DNA of 64,000 nt from Portulaca oleracea (taxonomy: Eukaryota > Streptophyta > Magnoliopsida > Caryophyllales > Portulacaceae): the NCBI GenBank assembly GCA_029582165.1, contig CM055877.1, positions 36,228,749 through 36,292,748 on the forward strand. Direction: 5' to 3'. Shown here piece after piece: positions 31,379 through 41,975 of this stretch (its first letter is position 1; each line of letters opens with the position of its first letter). The notes under the pieces were generated by a model. It was not told the origin of the DNA, ran no database searches, and saw only the letters and a program-made list of their open reading frames with translations. The translations under genes and the position numbers were made by a program.

Positions 31379-33212
31379 TTCATCTATGTGGTTTCCATCT
31401 CCATCTCTCCTTTGTTTCTAGTGTTATGTTTTGCATTACGTACAATGCTAAGTTCAAGCATGGGGGGTTTTCTTATCCATCTTTGTGTATATGTGTGTTT
31501 TGAGTCTTTTTATTTTGATTTTTACTTGTTTTGAGTCTCTTTGTTTTGATTTGTTTTGATTTTCTTTGTTTTTCTAGTTTAGTTTCTTCTTTTTCTTAGT
31601 TTGTTTTATTTTCTTACTTTCTTTTCAAGTCTTGTAAAGTTTTTGAATTGAAAAAATTGAAAAAAAATCCCAAAAAAAATAAGAAAATCTGAAAAAATTA
31701 GAAAATTTGAAAAAGTTTTAAAAAAATGTTTTGAGTAAGATTAGGCGAGATAGTTATCATTTGACTTGATTTGATTTTGTATAGCCCGTTTGTGAAGGAC
31801 TGTGGATTGACATGAGTTGTGAAGCTAAATGTTGTGAGAATTGTGCTAGGAAAATGAGACCGATTACCTTTGTCACTATTTTAAGAGAGAATTGTGCATA
31901 TGCATATCTTTTTAAACTGGGTATTGATTGTTGAGCGTTACCCGTTAGTCCACATAAGCCTAAAAGAAGAGACTAATCATTTTATTGGTCTTATTCCCAT
32001 GAGTGACTCACCATTGTGGCATCCTCCTTCATTTGCTTTGCATCTCCTTGAAATTTCCATGCGTTGTACTTTGACATGATGATAGAGGCATTAGGAATGA
32101 ACCCGCAAGCCTTGGGCACCTGTTTATATCATAATATCCGTAGTTAGCCCCTTCTAGCCTTGACCATTTCATTTCTTGATAACCCGCATTATAAGCCTTG
32201 GCCGATTACATAATTCCTACCCTTAAGCCATTGCTTGGAATGATTTGAGTATGAAGTTGGGTTGATTGTGGTTACTTTTGTGGTTTGGTTTGAGGTGGGG
32301 ATTGGTTTGCGTTGTAAATATTGGTTTGATTCCCCAATTGAGTTCATTGAGGTTGTTGTTAATTGGAACTTGCCTAGTGTTGTGTTTATATATGAGTGTG
32401 TTTCAATCAATGAAAAAAAAACAAAAAAAAGTGTGAAAAAGGAAGAAAAAGAAATCGGAAAATTCCGGAAAAATGAAAAAAAATGAACAAAGTGTTGAGC
32501 ATTGTGTTTCTTTTATTTTGAGGCAAGTTCCAATTGATTGATTGTGGGGTTGATTTGTTGATTTGGATTGATTATAAGTGGTGAGAGTGAATGTATGTTG
32601 AATTGGTGCGGAATAGTTAAAAGCTTTGGCTTTTAGCTCCACATATCCCAAATATTTTCCACTTCTTACCCTTAACCCTAGCCCCGTTACAACCCTTGAA
32701 AGTCCTCTTGATTGTCATTGTTGCATTGCATATTCACGGTGGAGAGTTGAGATTCTTAGCAAGTACGTGGTTGGTTGTTCCTTTGATTAGAGTAATGAGA
32801 GAAACAACTTCTTTATATGTTCAACCACATGAGCGGAGTGTTTACCGTATGAGGTTTGCTCTCAATCTTACCTAGTCCCTTGCTTAACATGTGCATTCTT
32901 TTCTCATCGGTGAATAAGGGTGATTGGTTGAAATGATGAGTGCCATTCTTGTATAATTTGTCTTCATTTACTTGTGTAAATTGGCTTTTTCTTCACTCTT
33001 GGGCTGTACTATAGATTAGATTGGGTTGATTGAATGTTCTATCAATGCCATCCTTAGGAGTTGTAATTAAATAAATATTTTCATTTTTATTTTTATTTTA
33101 CTTTTGAGTCTTTTAATTTTTCTTTGAGTTCTTTGAGTCTTTTTGTCCCGATTTCTTTTATTTTATTTTATTTTATTTCTTTGCCTTTTCTTTTGAGTCT
33201 TGACTTGCTTAG
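31379..33212 (+). other. 3' non-coding region of element B
   Basis: About 1.8 kb, T-rich with A-runs near 31650-31730 and 32410-32480. It begins with a PPT-like motif (31441-31475). A stretch at 31990-32060 (gagtgactcaccattgtggc) recalls gtgactcactcagg in the A 3' region. No protein-like frame. Confidence 0.5.
31441..31475 (+). other. Second polypurine-tract-like motif after ORF-1 (element B)
   Basis: tacaatgctaagttcaagca followed by six G and tttt, 62 bases after the ORF-1 stop. Compare the true PPT gggctaagcatgggggattt before the LTR. The matching duplicate in A is at 5475-5510. Confidence 0.5.
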
Positions 33213-33242
33213 GGACAAGCAAGGGCTAAGCATGGGGGATTT
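33213..33242 (+). other. Polypurine tract of element B
   Basis: agggacaagcaagggctaag then catgggggattt, directly before the TGATAAG start of the 3' LTR. Near-identical in form to the A PPT, consistent with the same lineage. Confidence 0.75.
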
Positions 33243-33514
33243 TGATAAGTGTTACTTGTATATATGAGAACTTGGTTGTTTTGATGAGAATTTGGGGAAT
33301 ATTTTACATGATTATATTATTTTATATCCAAATTTCCCATATTACGTTTGGTTTGGAGTTTGGTGAGTTTTGTAGGTAATTTGTTACGAATCGATGTAAA
33401 CCGAGCCAAAAATCAAGTGTAGATCCAAGTTATGTGCATAAAGGACCAAGAAGTGAGAAGTTGGATCACCCAAGTCCCAAACAGCGGCCCAAAGAGCTCC
33501 TAGGCCCGAGTCTG

Positions 33515-33690
33515 CAGTGGCACGGTTAGTGCCTGCGGAGGCACGGGTAGTGCCTATGACCAGAACATGAAGAAATGTGTGCAGTGAAGCGACATGGGTA
33601 GTGCCTATGGGGGCGTGGTCCGTGTCACTAGGGGCACGGTCCGTGTCACCCCTGGCGCGGTCCGTGTCGCTTGCGTCTCTTCATTTCCAG
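33515..33690. repeat. Palindrome island in the B 3' LTR
   Basis: Six or seven copies of a 15-bp imperfect palindrome: ggcacggttagtgcc, ggcacgggtagtgcc, ggcacggtccgtgtc, ggcgcggtccgtgtc and others. The truncated 5' LTR has lost it. Same motif family as 28900-29012 inside B. Confidence 0.7.
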
Positions 33691-33710
33691 CAGTTTCAAG
33701 TTGGAATTTG

Positions 33711-33722
33711 CCTATATTATGC
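33711..33722 (+). promoter_or_regulatory. Weak TATA-like box in the B 3' LTR
   Basis: gcctatattatgc about 20 bases after the palindrome island, the position in which A and E carry clear TATA boxes. Sequence is suboptimal. Confidence 0.35.
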
Positions 33723-34679
33723 TGTTTTTAAGCTGTCTTTGGGGCAATCATCACACTACCATACTCCATTCCATGACATAACCCTAATCTATCATCATTC
33801 ATCATCCATAATCCATCCACCATTTAAGATTGAGAGAAGATTGAAGATCGAAGAACAATTTGAACACACTTTGAAGTGGAGGAGCAAAAGTCCTCCATTG
33901 TTGATTCCTAGCAAGATTGTTCTTCCCATTGGTTTATTTCTCATTCTCTCATAGATTTTTATATGCTTTCTAGAATAGATTTCAATTGCTTTGTAGTTGT
34001 TAACATGAGTAGTGAGTAGTTCTTTTTAGTTTGGGGGATGAACCTTTGAAGTTGTTTGATGAATTGACTTTGTTGGATTGAATAGTCATGAATTTAGTTT
34101 GTTTCAATTAGTTTGGCCTTGAATTGAATTGTTATTGCTTTTGCTTGATCACCAATTGCAAGTAAATAGGTTGTTGAACGATGTACCGAAAGGAGAAGTT
34201 TGATATCCCGAAAACCTAGGCTAAACTAATTAAAAATTGTCTAGACATAGAATTTTTAATTAGGGTTCTTGTGATAATTAGATATGTAACCTTGATTAAA
34301 TCAAAATAACCACGAAAGCAGGTGATTGGTTTGTCTTAGCAATTCGCTCTAGTGACAAAATCTCATTGCGAAGTATTCTATGAAATTATCGAACCTTGAT
34401 TGTGCAAACTAATGAAATGAGTGTTTAATCCATATCGTTGATTCGTTACTTGACTTAGGTTTTATCCCCTGAACGTCTTTTCCTTATTGATAAATCCAAG
34501 TAAACTGTGTGAATATTTGTTTGTTTTCTTTGAGTAGTGAATAGAAATAGAACTAGTTGTTCCAAACAAAAACCCGATCGGCTTAACAATCAACTAAGTT
34601 CAGTGCGTTGAAAGGAAAGTCTCTATGGGAACGACCTTGATTCATGCTACAATTTCACCCGTGCACTTGCGGCCTATCA

Positions 34680-35003
34680 GTGAGTTGAGGCATAGTTTTG
34701 TCCATGAGATCGCCTCTTGCTGCTGATAGGATGCTTCCTCTCGTCGATTCATTCACTTCGTTGAAGAATGTCTGGATTGGAACCTAAGGTTCGAATCCGT
34801 GTTGAGGACATTGACAGAGGAGGTCCTTAAATCTTTCCCATTGTACAGAGACTCGTCCGGTTCTTGGGTGGATGTCGATATCTGATTCCTCAAGCTAGTA
34901 AGCTTACTCGGAGGAAATATTTTGCCAAGAACATGTTGGTGAGTTCGTTGAACGTGGTAATTGAGTTGCGTCGGAGTGAGTCGAGCCACTCCCATGCTTT
35001 GTG
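34680..35003 (-). pseudogene. Gag fragment of an A-like element interrupted by B
   Basis: Minus-strand KAWEWLDSLRRNSITTFNEL, MFLAKYFPPSKLTSLRNQIS and a following broken part match A gag residues (compare 8640-8930). It begins exactly at the B LTR end, so B inserted here. A deletion (GKDL after SLYN) and frameshift are present. Downstream gag and PR expected on the left of B are missing. Confidence 0.75.
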
Positions 35004-35104
35004 GAACGTATCGGGGTGGGGCCCGAGTGTCACTTTTCATGGACACCAAGCCTTCCCGTACCCTTTCCATGAAAAAAAAGAAAACGACGTTATTAGTTTC
35101 TTTT

Positions 35105-35749
35105 ATGGATAGAGTATTGTTGGATTGGACAAGTATGTTAATCTATTTTGAATGCATTTTATTTAACCTTTGATTTTGTATGTCATTACTTTTGCTTGAT
35201 CACCATTAGTACGGAATTAGATTGTTGAATGAAGTACCGAACGAAGAAATCCGATAATCGGAACCTTTATGATTAAACTGATTATGAAGTGAACTAGACA
35301 TAGAAGACTTTGTAATTAGGGGTCTTTTGATAATTTGATCTTTAACTTAGATAAAATTGAAATAACCACGAAAGTAGGTGATTCATTTTACTAAGCAATT
35401 CATTTCATTGCCAAAAGCTCGCTACGGAAGAATTTATGCGATTATCGACCCTAAAATGTACAAAAATAGTGACTTACATGTTCAATCCACTTGTTTGATT
35501 CATAGAGTTACTTAGGTTTCATCCCCTGAATGTCTTTCTCATATTGATTTCATCTTGTGATTTGTGTGAATATTTGATTTATTTGACCTTTTTAGTGATT
35601 AGAATTAGAATTAGTTATTCTCAATCGAAAACCTGATCGATTTAGCAATCACGTAGGAAGCTAGTTTCGTGTGTTGTTAGCAAAGTCCCTGTGGGATCGA
35701 CCTTGATATTTGCTACACGTACACCCGTGTACTTGTGGCGTACTAGTCA
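35105..35749 (+). repeat. 3' part of a diverged Athila-like LTR (F)
   Basis: Aligns loosely but throughout with the R/U5 half of the B LTR: gcttgatcacca, ttgaatgaagtaccgaa, aataaccacgaaagtaggtg, catcccctgaatgtcttt, ending acttgtggcgtactagtca. The right flank is unrelated, so 35749 is an LTR end. The bases 35004-35104 between it and the gag fragment are unassigned. Confidence 0.65.
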
Positions 35750-35904
35750 CTTAGGAAATTGTGTTAAAAACATTGACCGTTAATATCTTTATTTATATAA
35801 TGATTTATCATACAAAATTGATGTCATTAGGTTCGTAATAAAAAATACTATTAAAAAAATGAAATTAATATTATATTTTATTATAAAAGTTTTATCTTAG
35901 AAAT

Positions 35905-36124
35905 TACTTCATTCGTCTCAAATTAATGACATTTTGACTAAATTTGACTATTAATTATTAACAAATTACAATGAGTTAAAATATGAAATTACCTCCGTTG
36001 TAATTTTAGTAAAATATCTTTTTGATGACGTTAATTTCATATTGTAACTCATTGTAATTTGTGAGTAATTAATTAATAGTCAAAATTTAGGCAAAGTTTC
36101 AATTAATTTGGGAAGGAGGGACTA
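35905..36124. mobile_element. Stowaway-type MITE, 216 bp
   Basis: TA on each side (35905-35906, 36123-36124) and the whole element is a near-perfect inverted repeat: cttcattcgtctcaaattaa on the left matches gtccctccttcccaaattaa as reverse complement of the right end, and tttgactattaattatt pairs with aattaattaatagtcaaaa. TA duplication and CTCCCTCC-like ends are typical of Tc1/mariner-derived Stowaway elements. No coding capacity. 35750-35904 on its left is AT-rich and unassigned. Confidence 0.75.
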
Positions 36125-36689
36125 ATCATTTATTGCTATATTTGTTGTGAAAAACTTATTTGAAAGCAAATATAAAGTGACAATCATTGAACACTTGTGT
36201 TTCCCCTTTTGGGGTTGTTGGATGTGGAAACGTTGAGGCATACGTACGTAGATAGCCAGCATTAGAAGTGTACATGAATACAACTTTTGGGAATGTCAAC
36301 GGACTCAAAACATCTGAACATTTGATGGACGTCCACTGTTGATGATGACAATTGAAAACACAGTTAACTCATTAAATGGTAAAGTATCGTCATTTTCAAT
36401 AAGCAAAGGTCGTGTCCAACAGAAGATTTTTCTTTGTAATTATTTTGTTACGTAAATCACATCCATCTTACTGTTTCCCCATGGATGTAGGGAATTGAAA
36501 TGTTCCAGAACATAGTGTCATCATGTGATTAGAAGGGCCCGTCCATATAGACATGACTAAATAATGAAAGATAAAAAAGAAAAAAAAAAACTAAAGGATT
36601 AAAACCTCTTAAAAATAGTTGTATTTATGTATACCTTGTCTTTAGCTTAGCGTAATACGTAACAATCCTCACACAATTTTATATAGGTT
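36125..36689. other. Unassigned stretch
   Basis: About 565 bases, moderately AT-rich, with an A-run at 36570-36590. No open frame, repeat or RNA gene that I can support. Confidence 0.3.
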
Positions 36690-37235
36690 TTTGAATGATA
36701 ATATATCGACCTTTAAAGGTATTGAATTGTAATATATATCAACATTTACTATTGGACAATAATATCCATAATCTTTATATCTAGGTGACATTATTATACC
36801 AACAGTAATTAAGGGGGCGGTGAATCGGTCTCCATGTGCGCTAACCTGGCTGGCGAAGGGAAAATAAATTGTCTCATGCCAATAGCCTCATAAACCCCTT
36901 AGTTTTTCTCACTAACCCAGACATTGGTTGGTTGTGTGTCATATCAATATGAAGGCTGGTTCACCACCCCGTTAGTCATTGTGTTAGGGCAGATTTTTTT
37001 TAACGTGGGTTAGTGAGAAAGCTGGAGGGGTTAATGGGGTTACTAGAAAAGGATCGGTTATTTTCCCTCCGCCTGTTACGTCAGAATAGCCAGTCACTAC
37101 CCCTTAGTCATTGTTGGTATAATAATACCACCCAAGTATAAAGATCATGAATATTGTTATCCAATAGTAGATGTCGGTATATTACAATCCAACATTCCCA
37201 AAGATCATTATATTGTGATCCAATATCCCTTTTCA
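36690..37235. mobile_element. Long inverted-repeat (foldback) element, about 545 bp
   Basis: The left arm (ttgaattgtaatatatatca, catttactattgg, atctttatatctaggtgaca, ttattataccaaca) is matched on the right in reverse complement (gattgtaatataccgacat, ctactattgg, tctttatacttgggtgg, ttattataccaaca). Inner parts pair too (tctcactaaccc with gggttagtgaga). Arms about 250 bp, roughly 75 percent alike by eye. No clear target duplication. Could be a Mutator-type or other MITE. Confidence 0.55.
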
Positions 37236-37950
37236 TATTGGGGATAAATGAGGAAGTTGTCCTTTACTCCCTTCCCCCCCCCCCCCCAAAATAAATAAAA
37301 AAAATCGAACACTATGCAACTTGAAAGGCTGGGGACCCTAAAATATGAAGGGGCACCACTTTCCTTTTTTTCGGGAGTTCCTTGGCCTCACAACTTTTGT
37401 GTAAATGCCCCTCATTTCATTCTCTTTCCTGTGGAAGAATACTTGATGATTGAAAAGCTCAAGGGAAGCATATGCATGAATAGGTGAGAAAAGGAGAAGA
37501 AACGCGTACAAATGCATGACTATTTCGTAAGGATTTTGTTCCCTACTGCAAGAATTTTTGAAGGGGTTGATTGTGGTGGTTGGCTAAAATTAAGTCAAGA
37601 CTATAAAACTTAATACATAAGTAAGTCAATGTCCTTAACATAACCTATGATAAGGTATAAAAACGAAATGTAAATGACAAAAATAAAAGAAGATAATACA
37701 AGAGAATTTACCGATGTTCACATTTCCCAATACGGTTACGTCACCAGACCTTCACTTAAGATTTCAAACTACTTCACTTCTTGTTCACTTAAGAATGAAA
37801 ATTAGGTCCTCAATCGACTCCCTTAAGTACCTATAAGGAAAGCTTACAAAAAAACTAAATTAAGAAAACACGTTCCCCTTGGTCTATTACTCACTAAGCA
37901 TTGACAATACTTAACTACCTAAGTGAATGTCTCAACTCACTTAATACAAG
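37236..37950. other. Unassigned stretch with a poly-C run
   Basis: Contains a run of about 14 C at 37274-37287 followed by an A-rich tract, and otherwise AT-rich sequence. No gene or known repeat recognised. Confidence 0.3.
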
Positions 37951-38164
37951 CGATTGTTTTGCTGCTATTGGGGTGTTTTGGTGGTGTCTTGGTTTAGCTT
38001 GTTGAGTCGATTTTGGTGGTAGGTCCTGGTGCGGTCTTTTGTGTTTCTCTTGTTCCTTTTCCTGCATGGTGTTGTTTGGTGTCTTCTTTTGTGTGGGTGT
38101 TGTTGGTGCTACGAACCTTGTTGCCGTTTTGGCTTTGGCTTCGGCTCCAATTATCGAAAAAAAA
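37951..38164 (+). mobile_element. Possible 5'-truncated LINE or SINE end
   Basis: A G/T-rich 210-bp block (ggtggtgtcttggttt, ttggtggtaggtcctggtgc) ending in eight A at 38157-38164. Imperfect flanking repeats: tcacttaatacaag before and gtcatattacaag after. G/T-rich 3' UTR, A tail and target duplication fit a truncated LINE, but no RT is present and the duplication is degenerate. Weak call. Confidence 0.25.
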
Positions 38165-38591
38165 GTCATATTACAAGTGTATACTTTTAGACTATGGAGT
38201 GTTACCGTCGTGATGGAATGAAGGATGCTTGAGTTTTCGAAAGAAAATCAAAGAAATTCGAGCTCGGGCACCATAGGGTTTGCATATGACCCTGCCAAGG
38301 AGAGTCAACAACCTGGGCCAAACATTCCACCATGATTAAATAGGCTAAACCACCATTTATGACTAAAGAAATGACTTGAACACCACCAAAGAATGATTGG
38401 ATGAAGTAACAAGATTTTTGAGGGAGAGGCTTGGAGAGCACTCTAGCAATGACGTTCAAATTCATCAAAAACTTCTCAGAAAATCTGTCCAAGGAGTATT
38501 TATACAAGTTGTCAAAACACCCAAAACACAATCGTTTTGGTTACAAAAATATCGGTAGAATCGGACGGTTGCGGGCACGATGGAGACAACG
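38165..38591. other. Unassigned left flank of the E array
   Basis: A 109-residue minus-strand frame (38202-38531) lies here, but its product resembles nothing I recognise and it has no conserved start context. It may be a host or element fragment. The last five bases before the array are caacg. Confidence 0.3.
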
Positions 38592-39723
38592 TGGAGAGAA
38601 TTGCGGAAGCCTATGGTCTAAATATGCATGTGGATGATGGAAATCCACCCATAGAACTCATAAGAATACTAAACTAATTTTTAGGGGTTGTTTTGGATTA
38701 AAGGAGAAAAACCATGAAATTAAAAGATATGAACAATTCTAGAGAGAGAAACCTCACCAAATTGAACTAAGATGTTCAATCTCTAGCACAGGGATCACCC
38801 ACAAGCAAAGAGTCTTGAATCACCCAAGAAATGTGACAAAGAGTGGACGTAGAACACCCACTCACAAGGAAGAGAAATCACCAAGCCATATCCACCCAAA
38901 GGATTAGCTTCATTAATTAGGGTTTGAAAACCCACAATTACAACACTCTCCAATTGAGAGGATTTTTCTTGAGTCTAGCTCCTAAACATTCATCATCTAA
39001 AACTATGTTGGAAATAAGCTAAGGGGGTATATATAGGAAATGGAAAAAAATAACAAAACTCAGCAGAAAAAATGAAACAGCGCGTCGTCGCAGAAGGATG
39101 GCTCGGGCGCGCCGAAACTGACTCGGGCGAGTCAGTCGTCTGTCCGCCTTGGCCTTTCACTGGCCAAGAGGTGGCGCGGGCGCGACCTAGGATGTCGTCG
39201 GCGCGACAGAAAGCTGGCTCGGGCGAGTCACCAGCTGGCTCGGGCTTGTCAGTCTTCTTGGCAGCTTTTCCCTACCGACTTCAAACGCACATAACTTCTT
39301 CATCCAGGCTCCGTTTTAGGCCCGTAAAACATCAATGGAATGCTCTCGGTGTGTAATATAAGCTCCCAAAATTTGAGACCCATCAGAGTTATATTGAAGG
39401 AGTTATGGTCAAAAGCATGAAGGCACGCCATTTGAACGTCTTCGTATTCATTCACCGTCATGTGTTTATTCTTGCCGATGGTTCCGAAGCCCCTTAGAAG
39501 GCTTGAGAATGGTCCTATTTAGACTTTAGATGACATCCTATGGCCTGGGGTCTTTGTAGAACGAAACACCGCTCTCTTAGTGCCCATAATGGCCCTCAAA
39601 GGACCCGTATCCACCATGGAATGAATGTTGAAACCGGGTTAGTTTCGAGAAAAGGAAAGGGTGACTTGTAGAAAACCGGGAACCGAATGTGAAACAAAAA
39701 GCGAACCGATCCCACACGGTTTA
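38592..39723 (-). repeat. E unit 1 LTR
   Basis: Plus-strand start tggagagaattgcgg; end cacggttta beside the PPT. Reads TGAACCG-type start to CTCTCCA on minus. TATA box CCTATATATACC at 39027-39038; palindrome island 39085-39255 (ggctcgggcgcgcc, gactcgggcgagtcag, gtcggcgcgacag) just upstream of it. Left edge of the array, with unrelated sequence at 38591. Confidence 0.75.
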
Positions 39724-41341
39724 TTCCCCCCTTCTTTGAAAAGAGTTGCCCTCAACTCTTGGGGGTTCAAAATTACCTGGTACCCATGTAGACCCAAGAG
39801 CATGTACTCCAATAGCTGAAGTAGAGTGATGCTCATCAGTCTGTCCTTCTTTAAAATGTAGCAATTCCAGCGGAAAGGGGGTGCCAAGTCGACATCACGA
39901 ACGACCCGAACACGGTTAGCACCCATCAACTTGTTGAAAGAAACAAGGAATTCGTCACATGAGAGCTCGGGGTCAAGGCCAATTGAAATAACCTTTTCCT
40001 CGTTCAATCTTGATGTGAAAGTAATGGAACTCGAGTGAGTAGTCATGGACGTAGACTCATGCAACTGAACTCCATGGCGAGGCTCGGGAGCGATTGAGCA
40101 TGGCTCAACACTTGGAGACTCTATGCGGAGCACGGTAGGAGTTGTGGGCAACGGAGAAAGGTTGGAAATTTTTGTGGAGCTAAGGTTTACTCAACCTCAC
40201 TAAGGTCGCTTTTTCGCAAAAATAACGCCCGATGTGGCTTTCCTTTGCTCGGAGCACTCTCATCCCGTGTTTCACTCTTTTGGAGGTTTCCCTTCTCACT
40301 TCCTACCCCGGCTTGTGGTATATCGGCTTCAAAAGGAGGTAAAGGAATGAATTTGATTTTCTCTTCTCCCATTGAGAAGGTGTAGGTGTCCTTCCGGTCG
40401 TCGTGGATAGCATGCCGATCAAATTGCCAAGGTCAACGAAGTAGTAAATGACAAGCATCCATGGGGACAACATCACAAAGAACACTATCCTCATATGACC
40501 AAGCGGAGAAAGAAACCAAGACATGTTGGGTTACCTCGTAGTCGCCGCCATCCTTTAGCCCTTGCAAGCTATACGGTTGAGGATGAGCTGAGACCGGTAG
40601 TTTGAGTTTCTCAACCATGTAGGTAGAAGCCAAGTTGGTGCAAGTCCAACTTTCGATGATTACCTTAGCTGCCTTCTCGTCGAAGGTGAACTGAGTTCGG
40701 AAGATATTCACCCGTTGAGAGTTATCCCGAGAATCCTTGGTCAAGATAAAGGATCGCCTATGAGTCGAACTTTCCCCTTCTTGCACGCGAACCTCAACAC
40801 TAATCTTTGGAGCCTCCAGTGTGGCTAACTCACTTGCTTTGGAACTCTTAACCATCTTCGTGGCGCATTGGGCTTGGTGGTGACCATAAACCCGATATGT
40901 GAAGCATTTTCTACCCTTGAGCTTCCGAAGATATTCCAAACTTTCCTTGTGAGCTTGAGAAGATGGTTTGGGTAGCTTGGAAGTTTGACTTCCCTTGGAT
41001 GAAGTCCTTCTCAAAGAGTGAGTACTACCCTTCCTAGATGGCCATGATGTAACCTTATCCTCCATTCTTCTTCCTCGAGAACCACTATATCGATAATCAT
41101 CAAAATACCTCGAATAGCCACTATGGTGAGTTCTAGGAGCCGGAGTTGAAATACCACGATCCCATTTCGAGGACTATAGTTGCGTAGGTGTCGTAGCGCA
41201 GAGTATGTCACTCATTCGACGATACACTTATATAACCTTCTGTTCGATACGTTGAAGATTCTACTCAAAGCTTGGTTTGGGTTTGGGTTCATGGGAAAAA
41301 GGGACATCATATTTGCCCGAAGCATAGAGCATGGAGCCCAT
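39639..41341 (-). pseudogene. E unit 1 Gag-Pro polyprotein
   Basis: Start ATG at 41341 (MGSMLYAS). Stops occur in the first part (after PSFE, after TTPTQL) and at 40433, with a frameshift near 40170. Zinc knuckle is damaged: CFTYRVYGHHQAQC has Tyr for the second Cys. Protease catalytic motif is damaged: IIESWTCTNLAS where other units have IIDSGSCTNLAS. C-terminal part (ISIGLDPELSCDEFLVSFNKLMG, LLEYMLLGLHGYQVILNPQEL) has no function I recognise. Frame ends at 39639, inside the LTR. Confidence 0.7.
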
Positions 41342-41961
41342 TTATGGAGCTTGGTTTTCTTGTGGGGTGTATAATTTGAGCGGATGGTTGCTTCGGTTTT
41401 TTGTAGCTAGAAAACTGTAAGGTTTTTTTGTGAGGCTAATTTTGTGGAGGAAAATGGGGGTGAAACCGGATAGGCACACAACCACCACCAATAATATCCA
41501 CCAACAAAACAACCACCAACACAACAAATCCAACACATAAATTTCAACACAACCCAATACTATTCCAACCATTCAATCAACAATCAAGAACAACAATAAT
41601 ACTCAACAATAATGGATGAAGTGACAGATTGTGTTTGGTTGTTTTTGAGGAGTTTGGGGGTTTATTTGTAGTTGGCTAATGTTTGCTTAAGGGTTCTTTG
41701 TGTTTTTCTCACATTGACATTTCATCGAACACCTTCCGTGCACTATTTTCCAACTTCTCCTCAAAGCTCCAAACGACTTCAATAACACCAAATACAAACA
41801 CAATACAATGTATTCAAATACTCTTGGATGCACAGGGAATGGGGGACACCAATATTTCAACAATCCACAAAACCAAGAACACCAAAAATCACCATCAAAC
41901 AACAAGAACAATTCCGGGCACATACAAGAAATCTCAAACAAAACTACGAGTTCTATGCCTA

Positions 41962-41973
41962 GCACTGATACCA
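41962..41973 (-). other. Primer binding site, E unit 1 (tRNA-iMet type)
   Basis: Minus strand TGGTATCAGTGC, two bases inside the LTR end, close to the plant initiator-Met site TGGTATCAGAGC. The leader to the gag ATG occupies 41342-41961 and holds no conserved protein. Confidence 0.7.
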
Positions 41974-41975
41974 AA

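Larger units (their letters stand above)
11771..34679 (+). mobile_element. Element B: large Athila-like LTR retrotransposon with three nested insertions
   Basis: Truncated 5' LTR (11771-13454), tRNA-Asp-type PBS, gag, PR, RT, RNase H, IN, non-coding spacer with palindrome island, spliced leader, ORF-1, 3' non-coding region, PPT, and full 3' LTR (33243-34679). Order gag-PR-RT-RH-IN then an env-position ORF is the Athila arrangement. It is interrupted by a hAT (11854-12770), LTR G (16056-19389) and element D (21478-27701). The right flank gtgag is the likely target duplication; the left copy is lost with the first half of the 5' LTR. It lies in a minus-strand gag gene of an A-like element. Confidence 0.85.
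33243..34679 (+). repeat. 3' LTR of element B (full length)
   Basis: TGATAAGTGTTACTTG to cggcctatca. Contains the palindrome island (33515-33690), a weak TATA box (33711-33722) and a R/U5 part that aligns with 11771-13454. Carries the empty hAT target at 34005-34012. Right flank gtgag then an A-like gag gene. Confidence 0.85.

Noticed and set aside
33515..33690. CRISPR-like or satellite array
   Set aside because: Units are short imperfect palindromes with irregular spacing, in a plant LTR; no spacers of constant length and no cas genes.
41180..41374. Plus-strand frame beginning MRRCRSAEYVTH or similar, present in several E units
   Set aside because: Exact antisense shadow of the conserved gag coding sequence.
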